DNA from: Trematomus loennbergii | Taxonomy: Eukaryota > Chordata > Actinopteri > Perciformes > Nototheniidae | Length of the DNA: 64,000 bases | Direction of reading: 5' to 3' | Assembly: GCA_012861695.1 (NCBI GenBank) | Contig: JAAOOA010000124.1 | Span: forward strand, 592,501-656,500 | In this document: in pieces, positions 12,063 to 24,011 of the stretch | Numbering within the stretch: position 1 is the stretch's first letter | Layout of the letters: every line of letters begins with the position of its first letter | Made by a program: the position numbers and the translations under genes | The notes under the pieces: model-generated | Seen by the model: the letters and a program-made list of their open reading frames with translations, nothing else | Databases searched by the model: none | What the model was told of the DNA's origin: nothing

Positions 12063-12734
12063 AGCAGAGAGACTGAGCTGATCTGATGCATTTTGTCTTG
12101 GTGCAGTTGTTCAACATTGTCATCCACTTAAGCTACCACTGGTTATTGCTCATCAGCTATTCATTGATTACATGTTGCATTTGGCTGGATTTTCACACCT
12201 TCAAAAAAAAATGTTCACGTTTTTATCAGCTGCTTTACACTGCTTGTGTCATTATAACATTTTTAAAAAGTGTGCAAAATGTGCCCAAATGTACTTATTC
12301 AAATAGGTTTTTCTGTTCCTCCAACAATTTGAATTGTCTATGAATGTTATGCAACACATCCATAGGCTTATGTTGTGGCTAGGGGTGCATCCTAAACTGA
12401 AAATATGCTGCTCAAATGGCGAATAAGCATCCAATCGTCTATTCTGAAATTAGTTAGTTCAGCATTTTTGCTTAAGAAATATGTTGTCTAAAAATGTGTG
12501 GATTCATTTCCTGTTGATCGCCTAATCCATTTGTTTTGTTTTAGCTGTTCAAAATTATGTTACCAGGATACAAATGTCTAATACATAGTTAGCGTTTTAG
12601 TGTAGTTGTGTTTTTAAATCTTGAAGATGAAAAGCCTCTATACAGTATTACAAAAGATGGACTTGGCCACTTTAGCTGTGAAGTGTAAATCCAGTCAAAC
12701 TTGAACTCTCTGTCATTTGTTTACTGTGCACAAA

Positions 12735-12740
12735 AATAAA
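12735..12740 (+). terminator. Candidate poly(A) signal, plus strand
   Basis: AATAAA followed by AT-rich sequence and TTTGTCATTGG. It is the best candidate for the esr2 transcript end. Confidence 0.4.
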
Positions 12741-12820
12741 AGCTTTAAATGGTAAAATATTGTTTGTCATTGGAATCTCAAAGTAAAGCCCAAGAACACA
12801 CAGCAGTAAATATTTTATGT

Positions 12821-12826
12821 TTTATT
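12821..12826 (-). terminator. Candidate poly(A) signal, minus strand
   Basis: TTTATT on the plus strand (AATAAA on minus), 80 bp from the plus-strand signal. This is the arrangement expected for two convergent genes. It would end a minus-strand gene whose 3' UTR extends rightwards. Confidence 0.4.
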
Positions 12827-14296
12827 ATTTGCAAAGAGTATTCTTCATGAAGTCAGCATTAGCAAACTTTACATACATAAATAACCATTTGAATATTTGA
12901 TCAGTTTTTACAGATTCTGTTTTACCAACGCAGTGATTCCAATGTCTCATCACCCGCAGAACAATTATCGCAGTTATTACAAAGCTCACTGTTTCCTGTC
13001 GCAGCCGTCTACTAAAACTACCAGTGATTGTTGGGCTTTCTTAAAAGCAGGGACTTTGAAGTGCATGCTCAAACAGAAAGATTACAAAATAACTGCCTTT
13101 ATGAGAGCTGAAGGAACAAGAGCTGAGGACGGGGGTCAGATAGCGCCATCTAGTGGGCGAGGAGAGGGCTGCAGTCACTCAGAGAGGAGAAGCAAAACGT
13201 ATGACAAGGCCATATTTCATGATGCCATTCAAAAAGCAGCAGGGCAAAGAGAAGCAGTGAAATAAAACGTTTAAAGGAGGAAGGGAGCGGCCTGATGAAG
13301 GCGAGTCCCCCCTCGTTTAAGAGCTGGTAACATGGTCTCTAGAATGAGGAAGGATCATGGAATGCAGGGTTAAAGCCTCAAAACTAATCAATCAAAGGCT
13401 AAATCATCTACTAACATCTTTTACAATTAGTCTGATTTGATTCATTGATTTTTCTCATGGGTTGAGTTTATAAAAAATCAAGTTTCTAGTCAGGCGTAGC
13501 TGTGGTTCCATCATTCTCCGTGTTTCTAGAGTCCAGGAGAGAGAAGAGAGGTACCTGTGGCGCGGGCCGCTCTCAGGGGTTCCGGGGTGGGCCTGACTAC
13601 TTTTGCCTCGGGGCTGTACCACGCAATGAGCAGGGAGGGGTAAAAGAAAGAAAAGAATGTTTCAGTCAAGGGCAAATGAAGACAAAGCCTCAGATGAGAA
13701 AATCAAATAACATAAGGAGCCATAACATCGCTGGAGAAGGAGTTAGCAACAAAATCAATGACGCTGATTGACTTTCAGAACCAAGAAATCTGGCTTCTCA
13801 AGAATTAATCCTGCAAAAGGTACAAAAACTGACAAAATGAATTATTTTAAAACTAGTTACATATTGATAAAACACAGAAACAGATAAGTAATTGTATACA
13901 TTACTTCTTAAATGAGATATGAGCTAAGTCATTACAGAAAAGAAAAGCCAGGTTCTCTTGTACATTTTTGGCAGATGAACATGGTGCAGCAAAAACATCC
14001 CAAAAACAAACGAGGGGGCAGCAACAATAGTTTTTCTATCTACATGTTAGCACAGCAATCAAAAAAAAGAAAAACATTTATATTTTATAAAAATAATTAT
14101 TTGGAAGATGACGGGGGGATCAAAGAGAGCGCGGAGGGGAAAACATTATCAAGCGTTTGTGACTTTGCACGGTCACCTCTGACTCAGCAGCTGATCCGCA
14201 CATCTCTGATGGACCAATAGGCAAAGGGAGGCAATCCTGAAAAAAAGATGAAAACAACAGCATTCGTTATGTTTTATTAAAATGATGCTATTAATT
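12827..14296 (-). other. Possible 3' UTR of a convergent gene; no exon proven
   Basis: This looks single-copy. A minus-strand acceptor-like GTGGTACAG near 13613 precedes a short open stretch, but no family is recognised. In many vertebrates SYNE2 faces ESR2, but no KASH-domain motif was found here, so that identity is not claimed. Confidence 0.3.
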
Positions 14297-14350
14297 AGGG
14301 ATGCTCCGATCGCCAATTTTGGGGCCGATACCGATCCGATCGAGTGGGCG
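14297..14350. mobile_element. Transposon terminus fragment
   Basis: GGGATGCTCCGATCGCCAAT followed by GGGGCCGATACCGATCCGAT resembles the end of a common fish DNA transposon. The partner end is not seen. Confidence 0.4.
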
Positions 14351-14680
14351 GGGCCTATGGGGATCTTCCATTTAAAGTAACTGTCGTGGCTTCCTTCCTT
14401 GTCTTTCCATCAAGCCACTAGATGCCTTAAACAGACAGTTCTAACTAGTTTATTTCCTTTAAATTACTCACAGTTTGAAGTGTTGCTTGGCCTCCGATGG
14501 TTAGATGATGTTGCGATGTGTTTGCTCAAAATAAAATAACAAACTTTTGCACATGCAACAAAGAAAATAGGCCTTTACAATATTCAAAAGAAATAGGCAA
14601 AACTCAAATAAAAGAATAAACAACTTAGGTATTCTTTCTTTCTTGATAATGCTTATAACTTCATAACTTAAAGGGTACTT

Positions 14681-14933
14681 TGTAGTGCCGAGAGAAGGGA
14701 GACGGAGGCGGTGCATCGGAGGTGCAAATCTCACTTTATTGGGGAGCTGAAACTGACATGCTGTCTGGTCGCAGCCGCAGAAGAGAAGAGTAAGGGAGAA
14801 TGAAAGAGGAGGACACACAGTAGGTACCCCGGAGGTACCGTCAACATATATGTCCGGGCGGAAACAATACCCCCAACCTGTAGTTCCCGGATTGAATTAT
14901 GTAACCCCAGTGTATGAATCAGTGATCACTACA
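14681..14933 (-). repeat. 3' LTR of the short LTR element
   Basis: 253 bp with TG...CA ends, 252/253 identical to 15927-16179. Confidence 0.95.
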
Positions 14934-15926
14934 CAAGCCCCCCCAGAATTCAACCATGGACACAATCCTCGCGTCGGGAGGAAGCACCACAGGGGCCGAG
15001 GAGGGCGGGGCCGCCGGCGAGGGCCGGGCCATGGAATGGGCCGTCGGAAGGGGGCCGCAGGAGAGGGCACAGCGGCGGCGGGCACAAAGTCCTCGGGAGG
15101 AAGGAGCCGTGTCTCCGGGAGGAGGGAGACGTGGACAGGGGAGAGGCCAGACGGGGCGCCGTCGAGGCGAACCGTGAGCCGCGGTTAGAGGAGAGGCCAG
15201 GCAGGGTCCCGAAGCGCGCCACCCGCAGGCCGATGAAGGCACGGGTGACGTTCGAAACCGCTGAGGCGAGGGAAGAGGCGAGACGGGGTCCAGAAGCGCG
15301 TCACCCACGGGCCGAAGCAGGCGCGTGTGACGTCCGAAACCGCCGTCGAGGTGGTGATAAAGCGAGAGGGTCCACACAAGGCCGACCAGACATGGCCGAA
15401 CCTCCTCTCAGGCACCAGAAAAAGCTCAAAAATGGTCGTCCCGTCCACGAACAAAAACAGGTGGGCGAAACAGCGAGAGGATCCACGCGAGGCCGACCAG
15501 ACTTGATCGAACCTCCTCTCAGGCACCACAAAAACAAAAACAAAAAAAAACAGTCGGACGTCGATAGCCGCTAGCTGCTGTGGCTAGCCGTCATTAGCTG
15601 TTGCCAGCTGCTAGCCGTTAGCAGTCGTGGCTAGCTGTTCTCGGCGGCCGTCAGTCGCTGGCCGGACATGCAGCCGCATGTCCCGAACAAACCCGGCACG
15701 GTCGCGTACCGGCCCCATGGAAGGCTTGCCGTCCCCCAGAGCCGAAAAGCCGTGGAAATGGCGAGCGTCGTCCGCGTCCATTCCGTGGGGCGCACCGAGC
15801 CACAGTCCGTGCGCACGTGGCAGCAACGGACAACTCCAAGAATCTTCGGCATTCTGAGAAAAGCTGCGCTTTTTGCCGTTCGATACAGTCTCGGATCCTT
15901 CGCAAGACTTATGTCAGGGTCACCAA

Positions 15927-16179
15927 TGTAGTGCCGAGAGAAGGGAGACGGAGGCGGTGCATCGGAGGTGCAAATCTCACTTTATTGGGGAGCTGAAACT
16001 GACATGCTGTCTGATCGCAGCCGCAGAAGAGAAGAGTAAGGGAGAATGAAAGAGGAGGACACACAGTAGGTACCCCGGAGGTACCGTCAACATATATGTC
16101 CGGGCGGAAACAATACCCCCAACCTGTAGTTCCCGGATTGAATTATGTAACCCCAGTGTATGAATCAGTGATCACTACA
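15927..16179 (-). repeat. 5' LTR of the short LTR element
   Basis: 253 bp. It carries AATAAA on the minus strand (15981-15986) and is followed by the primer-binding-like site. Confidence 0.95.
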
Positions 16180-16367
16180 ACTTGTACGATTTGTATGTAC
16201 GTGTACGTGTACGGTTAAAAACTGTTCCTCGACGGCGTCTCTCAACAGGTTGCCCATCACTGTGGCTTTAGCACAGGTGCCGTGGGAAATGTAGTCCTTT
16301 ATAGTGCGTTGACTACAGACGTCACAATTAGGTGGCCTTTCTTATAAAAGCAAAATACTGGCTCTAA

Positions 16368-17144
16368 TGGCGCATTTCCACCACACGGTCGGCCTCGGCC
16401 ACGCTCGGTACTGCTTGGCCGCGTTGGGCCTTAACAGGGCCGGCTCACTTCATGCTGCGCTTCCATTACAGTTTAGGAACTGGGGTAGTTACTATAGTAA
16501 CGCAGTGTAGGCGGAGCCGTGACGTCATCTTCAATGAGAACCCCGAAAACAACACAGCCGTTAGCTGTTAGCACTCAGAGCTCACAGCTCCTTATATAGT
16601 TCAGAAACTCGACAAAAGTTAAACAAGTACAAACCACAGACTGCCTGTGTCATGGCGAGTACAGTCGCTGCTTTATTTATGTCTGTATAGGCCGTTGTTG
16701 TGAGTGTGGACGGTCGGAGCATATACAACGTTAGCTTAGCCAATCTCCATCTAGAAAACACACCATTTTAAAAGGTTTTTCGCCTGCCGTCTGTCTGCAA
16801 ACTTGCCAAAGCATTAATTCATGGTTTTTACTAACCGGTATCAGTATGTTGTTACTTCGGCATCATTTTGAAACGTGTATTACAATTAAATCACGGTCAA
16901 ATATGTCCATCTTGTTGTAGTTGTAGCCTCCTTGCCAGCGATTCTCTCTCTAGTTTAGCATACTCAGCCCGACTCAGCCCTGTTTGTTGGCCCCGATAGA
17001 ACCACAATTTGGTGAAAATTGGTGAAAAAGTGGCCCCGGGCCGGGCCGGGCCGTAACTAGGCCTAGTGGAAGCGCAACCAAAAACGGGCACGGCACGACA
17101 CGGCACGCTTAAACCGCGCTCCACGCCATGGTGGAAATGCGCCA
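16368..17144. mobile_element. PIF/Harbinger-like MITE (777 bp)
   Basis: Inverted ends TGGCGCATTTCCACC and (inverted) TGGCGCATTTCCACCATGGC. Flanks are TAA and GAA, a TWA-type target with one change. The first about 170 bp match the left end of the larger Harbinger copy at 59792-62955 (TAGGAACTGG, AGTAACGCAGTGTAGGCGGAG, TGACGTCATCTTCAATG). Only a short minus-strand frame (16897-17124) survives, so it is a deletion derivative. Confidence 0.85.
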
Positions 17145-17261
17145 GAACAGTGTGTGTAAAACTCAGTTAATGGGGCTCATTCACTGGCGCTTCCACAAAC
17201 AACATAATTATTACATTCAAATTAAGTACATTAACTTTGGATAATAACACGGGAAAATGAG

Positions 17262-17262
17262 T

Positions 17263-17340
<78 letters not shown>
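17262..17340. repeat. (TC)n microsatellite
   Basis: About 80 bp of pure CT/TC, directly followed by a large hairpin. Confidence 0.97.
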
Positions 17341-17344
<4 letters not shown>

Positions 17345-17463
17345 GTGTAGTACCGCCGTTTGGCCACCACGAATATTTTTTCATCTGAGTCCGGCGCACC
17401 CCAGGAAGTGCGCCGGACTCAGATGAAATATTCGTGCTGGCCAAACGGCGGTACTACACTTCC
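17341..17463. repeat. Near-perfect 58-bp-arm inverted repeat (hairpin)
   Basis: The left arm 17341-17399 (GGAAGTGTAGTACCGCCGTT...) and right arm 17408-17463 (...AACGGCGGTACTACACTTCC) are reverse complements with only a few mismatches. An 8-base loop separates them. It could be a fold-back element or the two ends of a deleted TIR transposon. Confidence 0.95.
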
Positions 17464-18827
17464 TTTTGGTTGCCAGGCCCGGAAACACTTTTTCCCATTG
17501 ACTTACATGGGGAAAGAGTGGTCTGTAAATCGTTGGATAATTTTTTTTAAACTAAATAAACTACCCAGTATGAACACTTGTATAGCCCTTATTAAAAACA
17601 TTAGTTCCTCAAGTTGTAAAAATGTGCTAATAACGTTATTCTGCGAGTTATTTCCCTCTGCATTATGAACGCGCATCTAACCCACGGACCGCGCCGCCCG
17701 GCACGTTCATGTTACGTGTTCAGCACTACATGCGTTTATCTTTACCCATGGATGCACAATAAGAACGGACCCATATCGCCTTACTGCCAGCCCACGGAGC
17801 TGTAATAATGGATATATTGCACATGTTTGCTGTAATTCATCATTTGTCAAATATTATACTACATTGGCTGTATGATTAAATCTTGTACCGTAAATGTTGT
17901 ATTAAATAAGTTAATATTACCGACGTAGATTAACGTCCCTGTAGCTTCTTATTGCACTAAGAAGCTTATTGCACTGTATATATATGTATATATATATATA
18001 TATACATATATTACATATATATATATATATATACAGTGCAATAATTCTTTCATGCTAAATGAAGCTCTGTTGCTTGGATATCACTAGATCCTGTTACAGC
18101 GTAATATAAAAGTACATAACGATTGATGTGCACATTAGCATAATTACTAGCTAACCGCTAGCTGCTAACTGCCGCCTCGTTAATATCAAATCTATCATAA
18201 TAACAAACCATTACCATGCTGTCATGAACGTGCGGTGCTGTTACGTGTACGCAAATGGACGTGCTTGATGTGAACGAGCATTTTGGGGGCATGGTTAAAG
18301 TTGCGCATGCGCTATGAGCGCACATACGGGTACTTCTCAGGCATGCCGGGTAATCTGTGACGTTTCGCTCTCTCAAAAGTTGGGCCATTTTATCATCATG
18401 CGCGAATGAGCAACTCTCATAGGAATGAATGAGGCCCCGCCTCCCACGCTGTATCCAGTTCTTATTATACATCCATGGTCCGAACCAGCAACTGCTTCAT
18501 TTCCTGAATGAATCACTTGACTGGTTCGCAGTCCAATCACGCGATTCAATGCACTGCCTCGTCTCTATTCTGACAGGTGACAGGTTGAAACAGTTTCGAA
18601 TTTGAGCGCTTCAACAATTTATAACTGCTCTAAACAATGCGCAATGTGTGGGTTGTTGTCGTAGTTTGCGTTGTTGCTGTTGAGTTGTTGTTGGTATTGC
18701 ATTTTAATTTGATCATCCAGCAAGCCAGGAAGAAAGATAGGTCGTTCTGGCTCGGGAAACACTTTGAAATGTGGAGAAGTTGTGAACAAAAGACAATTAT
18801 GAGTAATATAAAAACGGTCCAACTGTT
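17464..18827. other. Intergenic sequence, no gene seen
   Basis: No exon or transposase motif is recognised. It holds the AT-rich palindrome at 17967-18044. Confidence 0.4.
17967..18044. repeat. AT-rich palindrome
   Basis: TTATTGCACTGTATATATAT is mirrored by ATATATATACAGTGCAATAA around a TA-rich core. Confidence 0.9.
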
Positions 18828-21800
18828 CAAGGTTCAAGGGTTCAAGGTTCTTTATTGTCAATCTGACATAGCTACAGAGTAATTATGCAGTTGAACATCC
18901 TATGTCACAGGCTTCTCCAACAATGCAACATAATAACATAACATAATAACAATAAGAGCATGAGCAATACAAAAATAATAATAGTTATAAAAATGAAATA
19001 AAGTTATGATGTGGAATAGTGCAGTACGAGTCTATATACAAGTTATTGGAATGATATATATATATATTAGGTATTAGATACATACTACTGAGTAGCAGAT
19101 GAATGTTTGAAGTTGTTTCAACAGTTCAATTTTTTAACAGTCTCACTGCCCTCGGGAAGAAACTGTCTCCGAATCTTCTTGTCCTTGCCAGGATGCTGCG
19201 GTAACGTCTGCCAGACGGCAACAGAAAGAACAGTTTGTGGCTGGGGTGATGGGGTCTTTGATAATCCGTAGTGATTTCTTCCTGAGCCGCTGGGAGTAAA
19301 GGTCCTCCATGGATGGCAGCTCCGTCCTGGTGATGTGCTGTGCAGTTTTCACCACCCTCTGTAAAGCCTTACGATCGAGGTCGGTGGCAGCTGCCGTACC
19401 AGGCCGTCATGCTGCCAGTGAGGATACTCTCTATTGTGCACCTGTAGAAGTTGCAGAGTATCCTGGAATCCATTTTGAACCTCCTCAACCTGCGGAGGAA
19501 GAAGAGCCGCTGTCGAGCTTTCTTGGTGATGGCGGTGGTGTGAAGAGACCATGTCAGGTCCTCAGTGATGTGGACCCCAAGGAACCTGAAGCTTTTGACT
19601 CTCTCCACCGTAGTCCCATTGATGGCGATGGGGGCGTGTCCCTCCCTGCTGCTTCCTGTAGTCCACAATCAGCTCCTTTGTTTTGCTGATGTTGAGATGG
19701 AGGTTTTATCCTGGCACCAAGATGTCAGGTTTTCGACCTCCTCTCTGTACGCCGTCTCGTCATCGTCTGTGATCTGGCCGATGACGGTCGTGTCATCAGC
19801 AAACTTCACGATGGTGTTGGAGCTGTGTGTGGCCACGCAGTCGTGGGTGAACAGGGAGTAGAGGAGAGGGCTGAGCACGCAGCCTTGAGGGGCACCGGTG
19901 TTGAGAATCAGGGTGGAGGATGTGATATTTCCCACCCGCACTGCCTGGGGTCTGCCCGTCAGGAAGTTCAGGATCCAGTCACAGAGGGCGCTGTTGAGCC
20001 CGAGGTCTCTGAGCTTGATGGCCAGCTTGGAGGGCACAATGGTATTGAATGCTGAACTGTAGTCAATGAACAGCATTCTCACATATGTGTTCCTGTTCTT
20101 CGGGTCCAGGTGTGAGAGGGCAGTGTGGAGGGTGAGGGCTATGGCGTCGTCTGTGGACCTGTTTGCTCTGTAGGCAAACTGCAGGGGGTCCAGAGATTCA
20201 GGGAGGGAGGAGGTGATGAATGATTTGACTAACCGCTCAAAGCACTTCATTATGTGGAGGTGAGTGCTACTGGGCGGTAGTCGTTGGGGCAGGTGATGAT
20301 TGTCTTTTTGGGGACAGGAACGATGGTGGAGTGTTTAAAACATGTGGGGACTACAGACTGCAGCAGGGACCTGTTGAAGATGTCTGTGAACACCTCTGCC
20401 AGCTGAACTGCACACACCCTGAGAACACGGCCAGGGATGCCATCAGGTCCAGGAGCCTTGTGTGGGTTAACCCTTTTAAAGGATTTACACACATCTGCCC
20501 TATTTAAAACAAAAGGGCAGTGTAGCTCCTGGTCCCTCTGTACCTCCACAGCCGGCTGCTCTCAAAGCGTGCAAAAAAACTGTTCAGCTCATCTGGGAGA
20601 GATGCGCACGCAGACACTCCCGCAGCACCCCCCGCTGCTCCTTTGTAGTCAGTCATTGTCCTTAGTCCCGCCCACATATTCCTAGTGTTACAGCCTTTGA
20701 AGTCAGATTCCACCTTGTCTTTGTACTGTCTCTTTGCATTTTTAATTGCTCTCCGGAGATCATACCTAGACTTCCTGTACTCCTCCAAATCTCCCGCTGT
20801 GTGCGCGAGAGTGCGCGCTTTCAGCTTGCCGCGCATCACCGTTTATCCAGGGCTTTTGATTTGGGAATGTCCGTACAGAAACCTTCGGTACCACGTCATC
20901 GATGCATTTCCCAATGTAGCAGATGACAGTGTCCGTGTGTGTGTTGATGTTATTGTCCTCAAACACACTCCAATCCGTAGATGCAAAGCAATCCTGCAGT
21001 GCTCATCTGACTCCTCGCTCCATCGCTGTACTGTCTTGTTATCGGTCTGTCCCTTTTAAGTTTCTGCTTGTACGCAGGCAACAACAGTAGTGAGATATGG
21101 TCTGATTTGCCGAAGGGAGGGCGAGGGAGAGCCTTATATCCATTCCGGAAAGGGGAATAAACATGGTCCAGTATGTTTCCCCCGCGCGTCGGGAAGTTGA
21201 TGTGTTGGTAATATTTTGGCAAAACCTTCTTCATGTTGGCGGTGTTGAAATCTCCGGCCACAACGAACGCCGCATCTGGCCGTGAAGTCTCGGTTTTATC
21301 AATAATCCCAAACAGCTGATCGAGTGCCGTGTTGTTGTCGGCGAGTGGCTGCGGGGGATATACACTGCTGTTATCACAACAGATGTGAATTCCCTCGGCA
21401 GATGGAAGGCCCGACATGAGATCATGAGGTGCTCTAGATGTGCGGAACAGTCCGATGAAATAATCTTCACATCTGAGCACCAGTTGTTGTTAGTCATTAC
21501 ACACACACCGCCTCCCTTACTTTTCCCCGAGTTAGCAGTCCGGTCCTGACGAAAAATAGAGAATCCATCAGGGACAATGGCGGAGTCCGGGATAGCGGGG
21601 TTGAGCCAAGTCTCAGTGAGAATTAACACGTTACAGTTCTTAATGTCCCGTTGAAAAGCAATCCGGCTTCTGAGTTCATCTAGCTTATTTTCAATGGATT
21701 GAACATTAGCCAGAAGAATACTCGGAAGAGGGGGTCGATTCTCTCGTTTCCTCAGTCTGACCAGCAGCCCGGCCCGGCACCCCGCTTTGTTTCTTCTTGC

Positions 21801-22060
21801 GTCTCTCAGGTAGAACAGCAACAGGTAGCCATGGTGAATCTCCATTGTTGTCGGAGGGTTATTTTGTCCACGAAGTTTCGCAATTGGAAGAAGTTCCTCT
21901 CTGCTATATTGTATGGCAGAGTAGGTGCGGTCGGCTAGCATGTTGCGAACCATGTTAAAAGTAAAACGGCAAAAGTAAAAAAATATGTACAAAATACGAA
22001 AATGGGCAAAGTTGGAGAGGAGCACAAAGACGATGCGGCCATCTTCACCGGCGCATCAAC
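18828..22060 (-). mobile_element. Near-full-length but frameshifted CR1/L2-type LINE (Rex1/Maui-like)
   Basis: The minus-strand element runs from about 22060 to 18828. It has an AP endonuclease (20960-22025), a reverse transcriptase (19143-20839), and a 3' UTR with TTGACAATAAAGAACC and a short TTGAACC-repeat tail at 18828-18850. Related tails occur at 7688 and 60882, so this is an amplified family. It cannot encode a functional protein as read, because the coding region is broken by several frameshifts. The clade is judged from RT resemblance only. Confidence 0.9.
19143..22025 (-). pseudogene. LINE ORF2 (AP endonuclease + reverse transcriptase), frameshifted
   Basis: Read on the minus strand, segments in different frames follow each other. 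First come endonuclease motifs LLANVQSIENKLDELRSRI and ILTETWLNPAIPD, with VVAGDFNTANMKK and PPFGKSDHISLLLLPAY after a frame change near 21350. Next come PWINGD and the linker to 20504, then [19 protein letters not shown] (20250-20549). The RT core follows with [57 protein letters not shown] and the catalytic FADDTTV box (19669-20250). Last are KSFRFLGVHITEDLTWS and FYRCTIESILTGSMTAWYG. At least five frame changes or junctions are needed, so this copy is inactive. Confidence 0.9.
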
Positions 22061-22074
22061 ATAAAATAAAGTGT

Positions 22075-22240
22075 CAGTAGTATCAAAACATATATATATA
22101 TATATATATATAGATAGATATATAGATATATAGTATATATATATAATAACAATAGGTAGGCTCAGCGGCAGACACACCTTAGTGCAAAGTGAAGTGTCAG
22201 TATTAATAACAGTGGCATATATATATATATATATAATCAC
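22075..22240. repeat. AT-rich simple repeats
   Basis: Runs of TATATA and TAGATA at 22088-22145 and 22216-22235, separated by short unique sequence. Confidence 0.85.
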
Positions 22241-22252
22241 AATAATACAAAA

Positions 22253-22391
22253 TTAACTGTCCCAGGTGCAGGCAATTTGGGGTGAAGTGTCTTGCCTAGG
22301 GACACAACGACATGCTGACTGCAGTGGGGTTTGAACCTGTGCTCCCCTGATCCGAACACCAACGCACCAGACCACTGCACCACACGCCTCC
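22253..22391 (-). mobile_element. tRNA-derived SINE
   Basis: On the minus strand the copy starts GGGAGGCGTGTGGTGCAGTG, an A-box-like region with TGGTGCAGTGG. It carries a B-box GGTTCAAACCCC, followed by TGTCCCTAGGCAAGACACTT, a conserved-looking core frequent in fish SINEs. It should be transcribed by RNA polymerase III and mobilised by a LINE. Only about 140 bp are present. Confidence 0.75.
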
Positions 22392-22439
22392 CAACAAGTC
22401 ATTGTACAGTTTATCAACGACGACAAGTTTTTCCTAATT

Positions 22440-22676
22440 TTTTTTATTGAAGGGCTGTTGGAGTTAATCAGCTCGCTTAGCACTGCCAGATTCCCAGCCT
22501 GAAAGGTATTTTGTTCGTCCACCTGGTGCGCCGACACCTCCACCTGGCGCGCCGCCTAGTCAGCATGGCGCGGCATCACCATGAGCAGCTGGTCGTCCGA
22601 TTCCTGGGCCTTGGCACGGCAGTCCTCCGTCGCCATGATGGTGTCAAGGAAGCTGTCATCCCGTGCCCGCTTTCCT
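22440..22676 (-). pseudogene. C-terminal part of Harbinger Myb-like protein
   Basis: Minus-strand reading gives GKRARDDSFLDTIMATEDC, then QESDDQLLMVMPRHAD, an in-frame TAG, and QVEVSAHQVDEQNTFQAGN with LAVLSELINS. This resembles the helical C-terminal region of Harbinger accessory proteins. The stop shows decay. Confidence 0.55.
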
Positions 22677-23054
22677 AAGGAGAAATAAGCAAGATACAAG
22701 ATCAGTTTAATCACCTAGTAGGTTGTCAACAGAGACAACATTGGACATGGTGCAGGCAGGGACAGTGTACAAAATGCAGGTGTAAAGTAGAAGATAAGAT
22801 AGGATCAAATAATATCAAATAAAAAATAAATATCAGTGCCCTTATTTATTGTTTTGTGCTTAATGTATGCTTGAACTTTGTTTTATAGGGATTAGTGGAC
22901 ATCAGTTAGGTTCAGAAGGTTACGCATCTAACTTCAAGGCCAGAGTAGTTACAGTGTAAGTGGATTGACATCTAACATAACATGGCTGAGTACAATTATA
23001 ACAATCAATAAAAAAAGGAATAATAAATTGAATTTCAATTACATTTTTACTTAA

Positions 23055-24011
23055 AGGGGACCTATCATGCAAAATGCACTTTTCTACGTCTTGTATACAT
23101 GAATATGTGTCCCCAGGGAACTCACCAAGTGTCAGAAAACACAACCCTCTCTATTTTCCTCCATACCCAAATCTCTAAAAAAGGGGCTGCAACGGATCTG
23201 ATAAAAACTGATCCAGATTTGAACACTTCTATGACGTCACAGAAGTGGCGCTACGGCTATTGGGCCAACTCTCCACCTATCAGGGGAATGTGGGGTTGGG
23301 CCACGGCCGGCCATTGCCGCTCGAAAGCGCTGGAGACGCTGTAGTACATATGCCAGGCCTGTAAGTGGCGCTGTAGTCTGCCACAAAAGCAGCGAAGAAG
23401 ACTTCCCGCCCATAGTTACCATGGTTACCCTTCTGTTTATTCTCCGCTGTGGCTTTTTTTCTCCCTCCCCGAGGCAAGCGTTTGCTCCTGCTGCTTTAAT
23501 TCAATGCAATCCCTCCCCGTCGAGGCAAGCACTGTCATTCTCTCTGGTTAGTCCACCAGCAGATGACAAACACCCACCTCTCCGCCTCTTCCAAGGAACG
23601 AGGGGACCGTGCGGCAGAGTTTCAGTTTCAGTTTGTTTCGCCGGTCAAGATGTCCGTTAAAGTTTAAATCTTCTGGACAAAATTAGAAAAGTCAAAGGTC
23701 TTCTTTGTTATTTATTGAGCTTTAAAACAAATGAATAACGACTCTATATAATAAAACACGGAGGACGGAGATCTCTTTTTCTCCCCCTCTTCTGACAGCC
23801 CAGCAGCTGATCAGAGCACGGCTCCCCTCTCCTGCAGGGGGGCGTGGTCAGCAGAATCAGACCCGTCGACAGCAAACAGCACATAGAGCGAAATGAGGCA
23901 TGGCTAAAATGCATGATCTGTTTGGTATTTTGAAAACAGAAACGTATAAATATGCCTTATATAGGTATGGCCCTACAATATATCATTTAAATATAGCATG
24001 ATAGGTCCACT
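23055..24011. mobile_element. TTAA-target non-autonomous DNA transposon (957 bp)
   Basis: Ends AGGGGACCTATCATGC and GCATGATAGGTCCACT are inverted. TTAA is duplicated at 23051-23054 and 24012-24015. A Kolobok- or piggyBac-type mechanism fits. There is no transposase ORF. The 4991-5187 MITE has the same ends. Confidence 0.88.

Larger units (their letters stand above)
14681..16179 (-). mobile_element. Short non-autonomous LTR retrotransposon (1.5 kb, TRIM-like)
   Basis: Two 253-bp direct repeats (14681-14933, 15927-16179) begin TGTAG and end CTACA. ACTT flanks both sides (14677-14680, 16180-16183). The repeats differ at one base (14779 G versus 16014 A by alignment), so the insertion is recent. 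Minus-strand orientation is shown by AATAAA inside the LTR, by a TGGTGACCCTGAC primer-binding-like site beside the 5' LTR (15913-15925), and by a G-run polypurine tract beside the 3' LTR (14936-14942). The 993-bp GC-rich interior has internal direct repeats but no gag, protease, RT or integrase. Open frames inside it are compositional. It must rely on an autonomous relative. Confidence 0.93.

Noticed and set aside
12827..14296. SYNE2 last exons facing esr2
   Set aside because: This is expected by synteny in some vertebrates, but no KASH tail motif could be read on the minus strand.
14850..15574. Arg/Pro/Gly-rich frames inside the short LTR element
   Set aside because: They are GC-composition frames on both strands with no gag motif, such as a zinc knuckle.
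16897..17124. 75-codon minus-strand frame
   Set aside because: It begins in the terminal inverted repeat of the Harbinger MITE and has no conserved domain.
22253..22391. Functional tRNA gene
   Set aside because: A- and B-box-like sequences are present but no cloverleaf acceptor pairing, and the downstream core is SINE-like.
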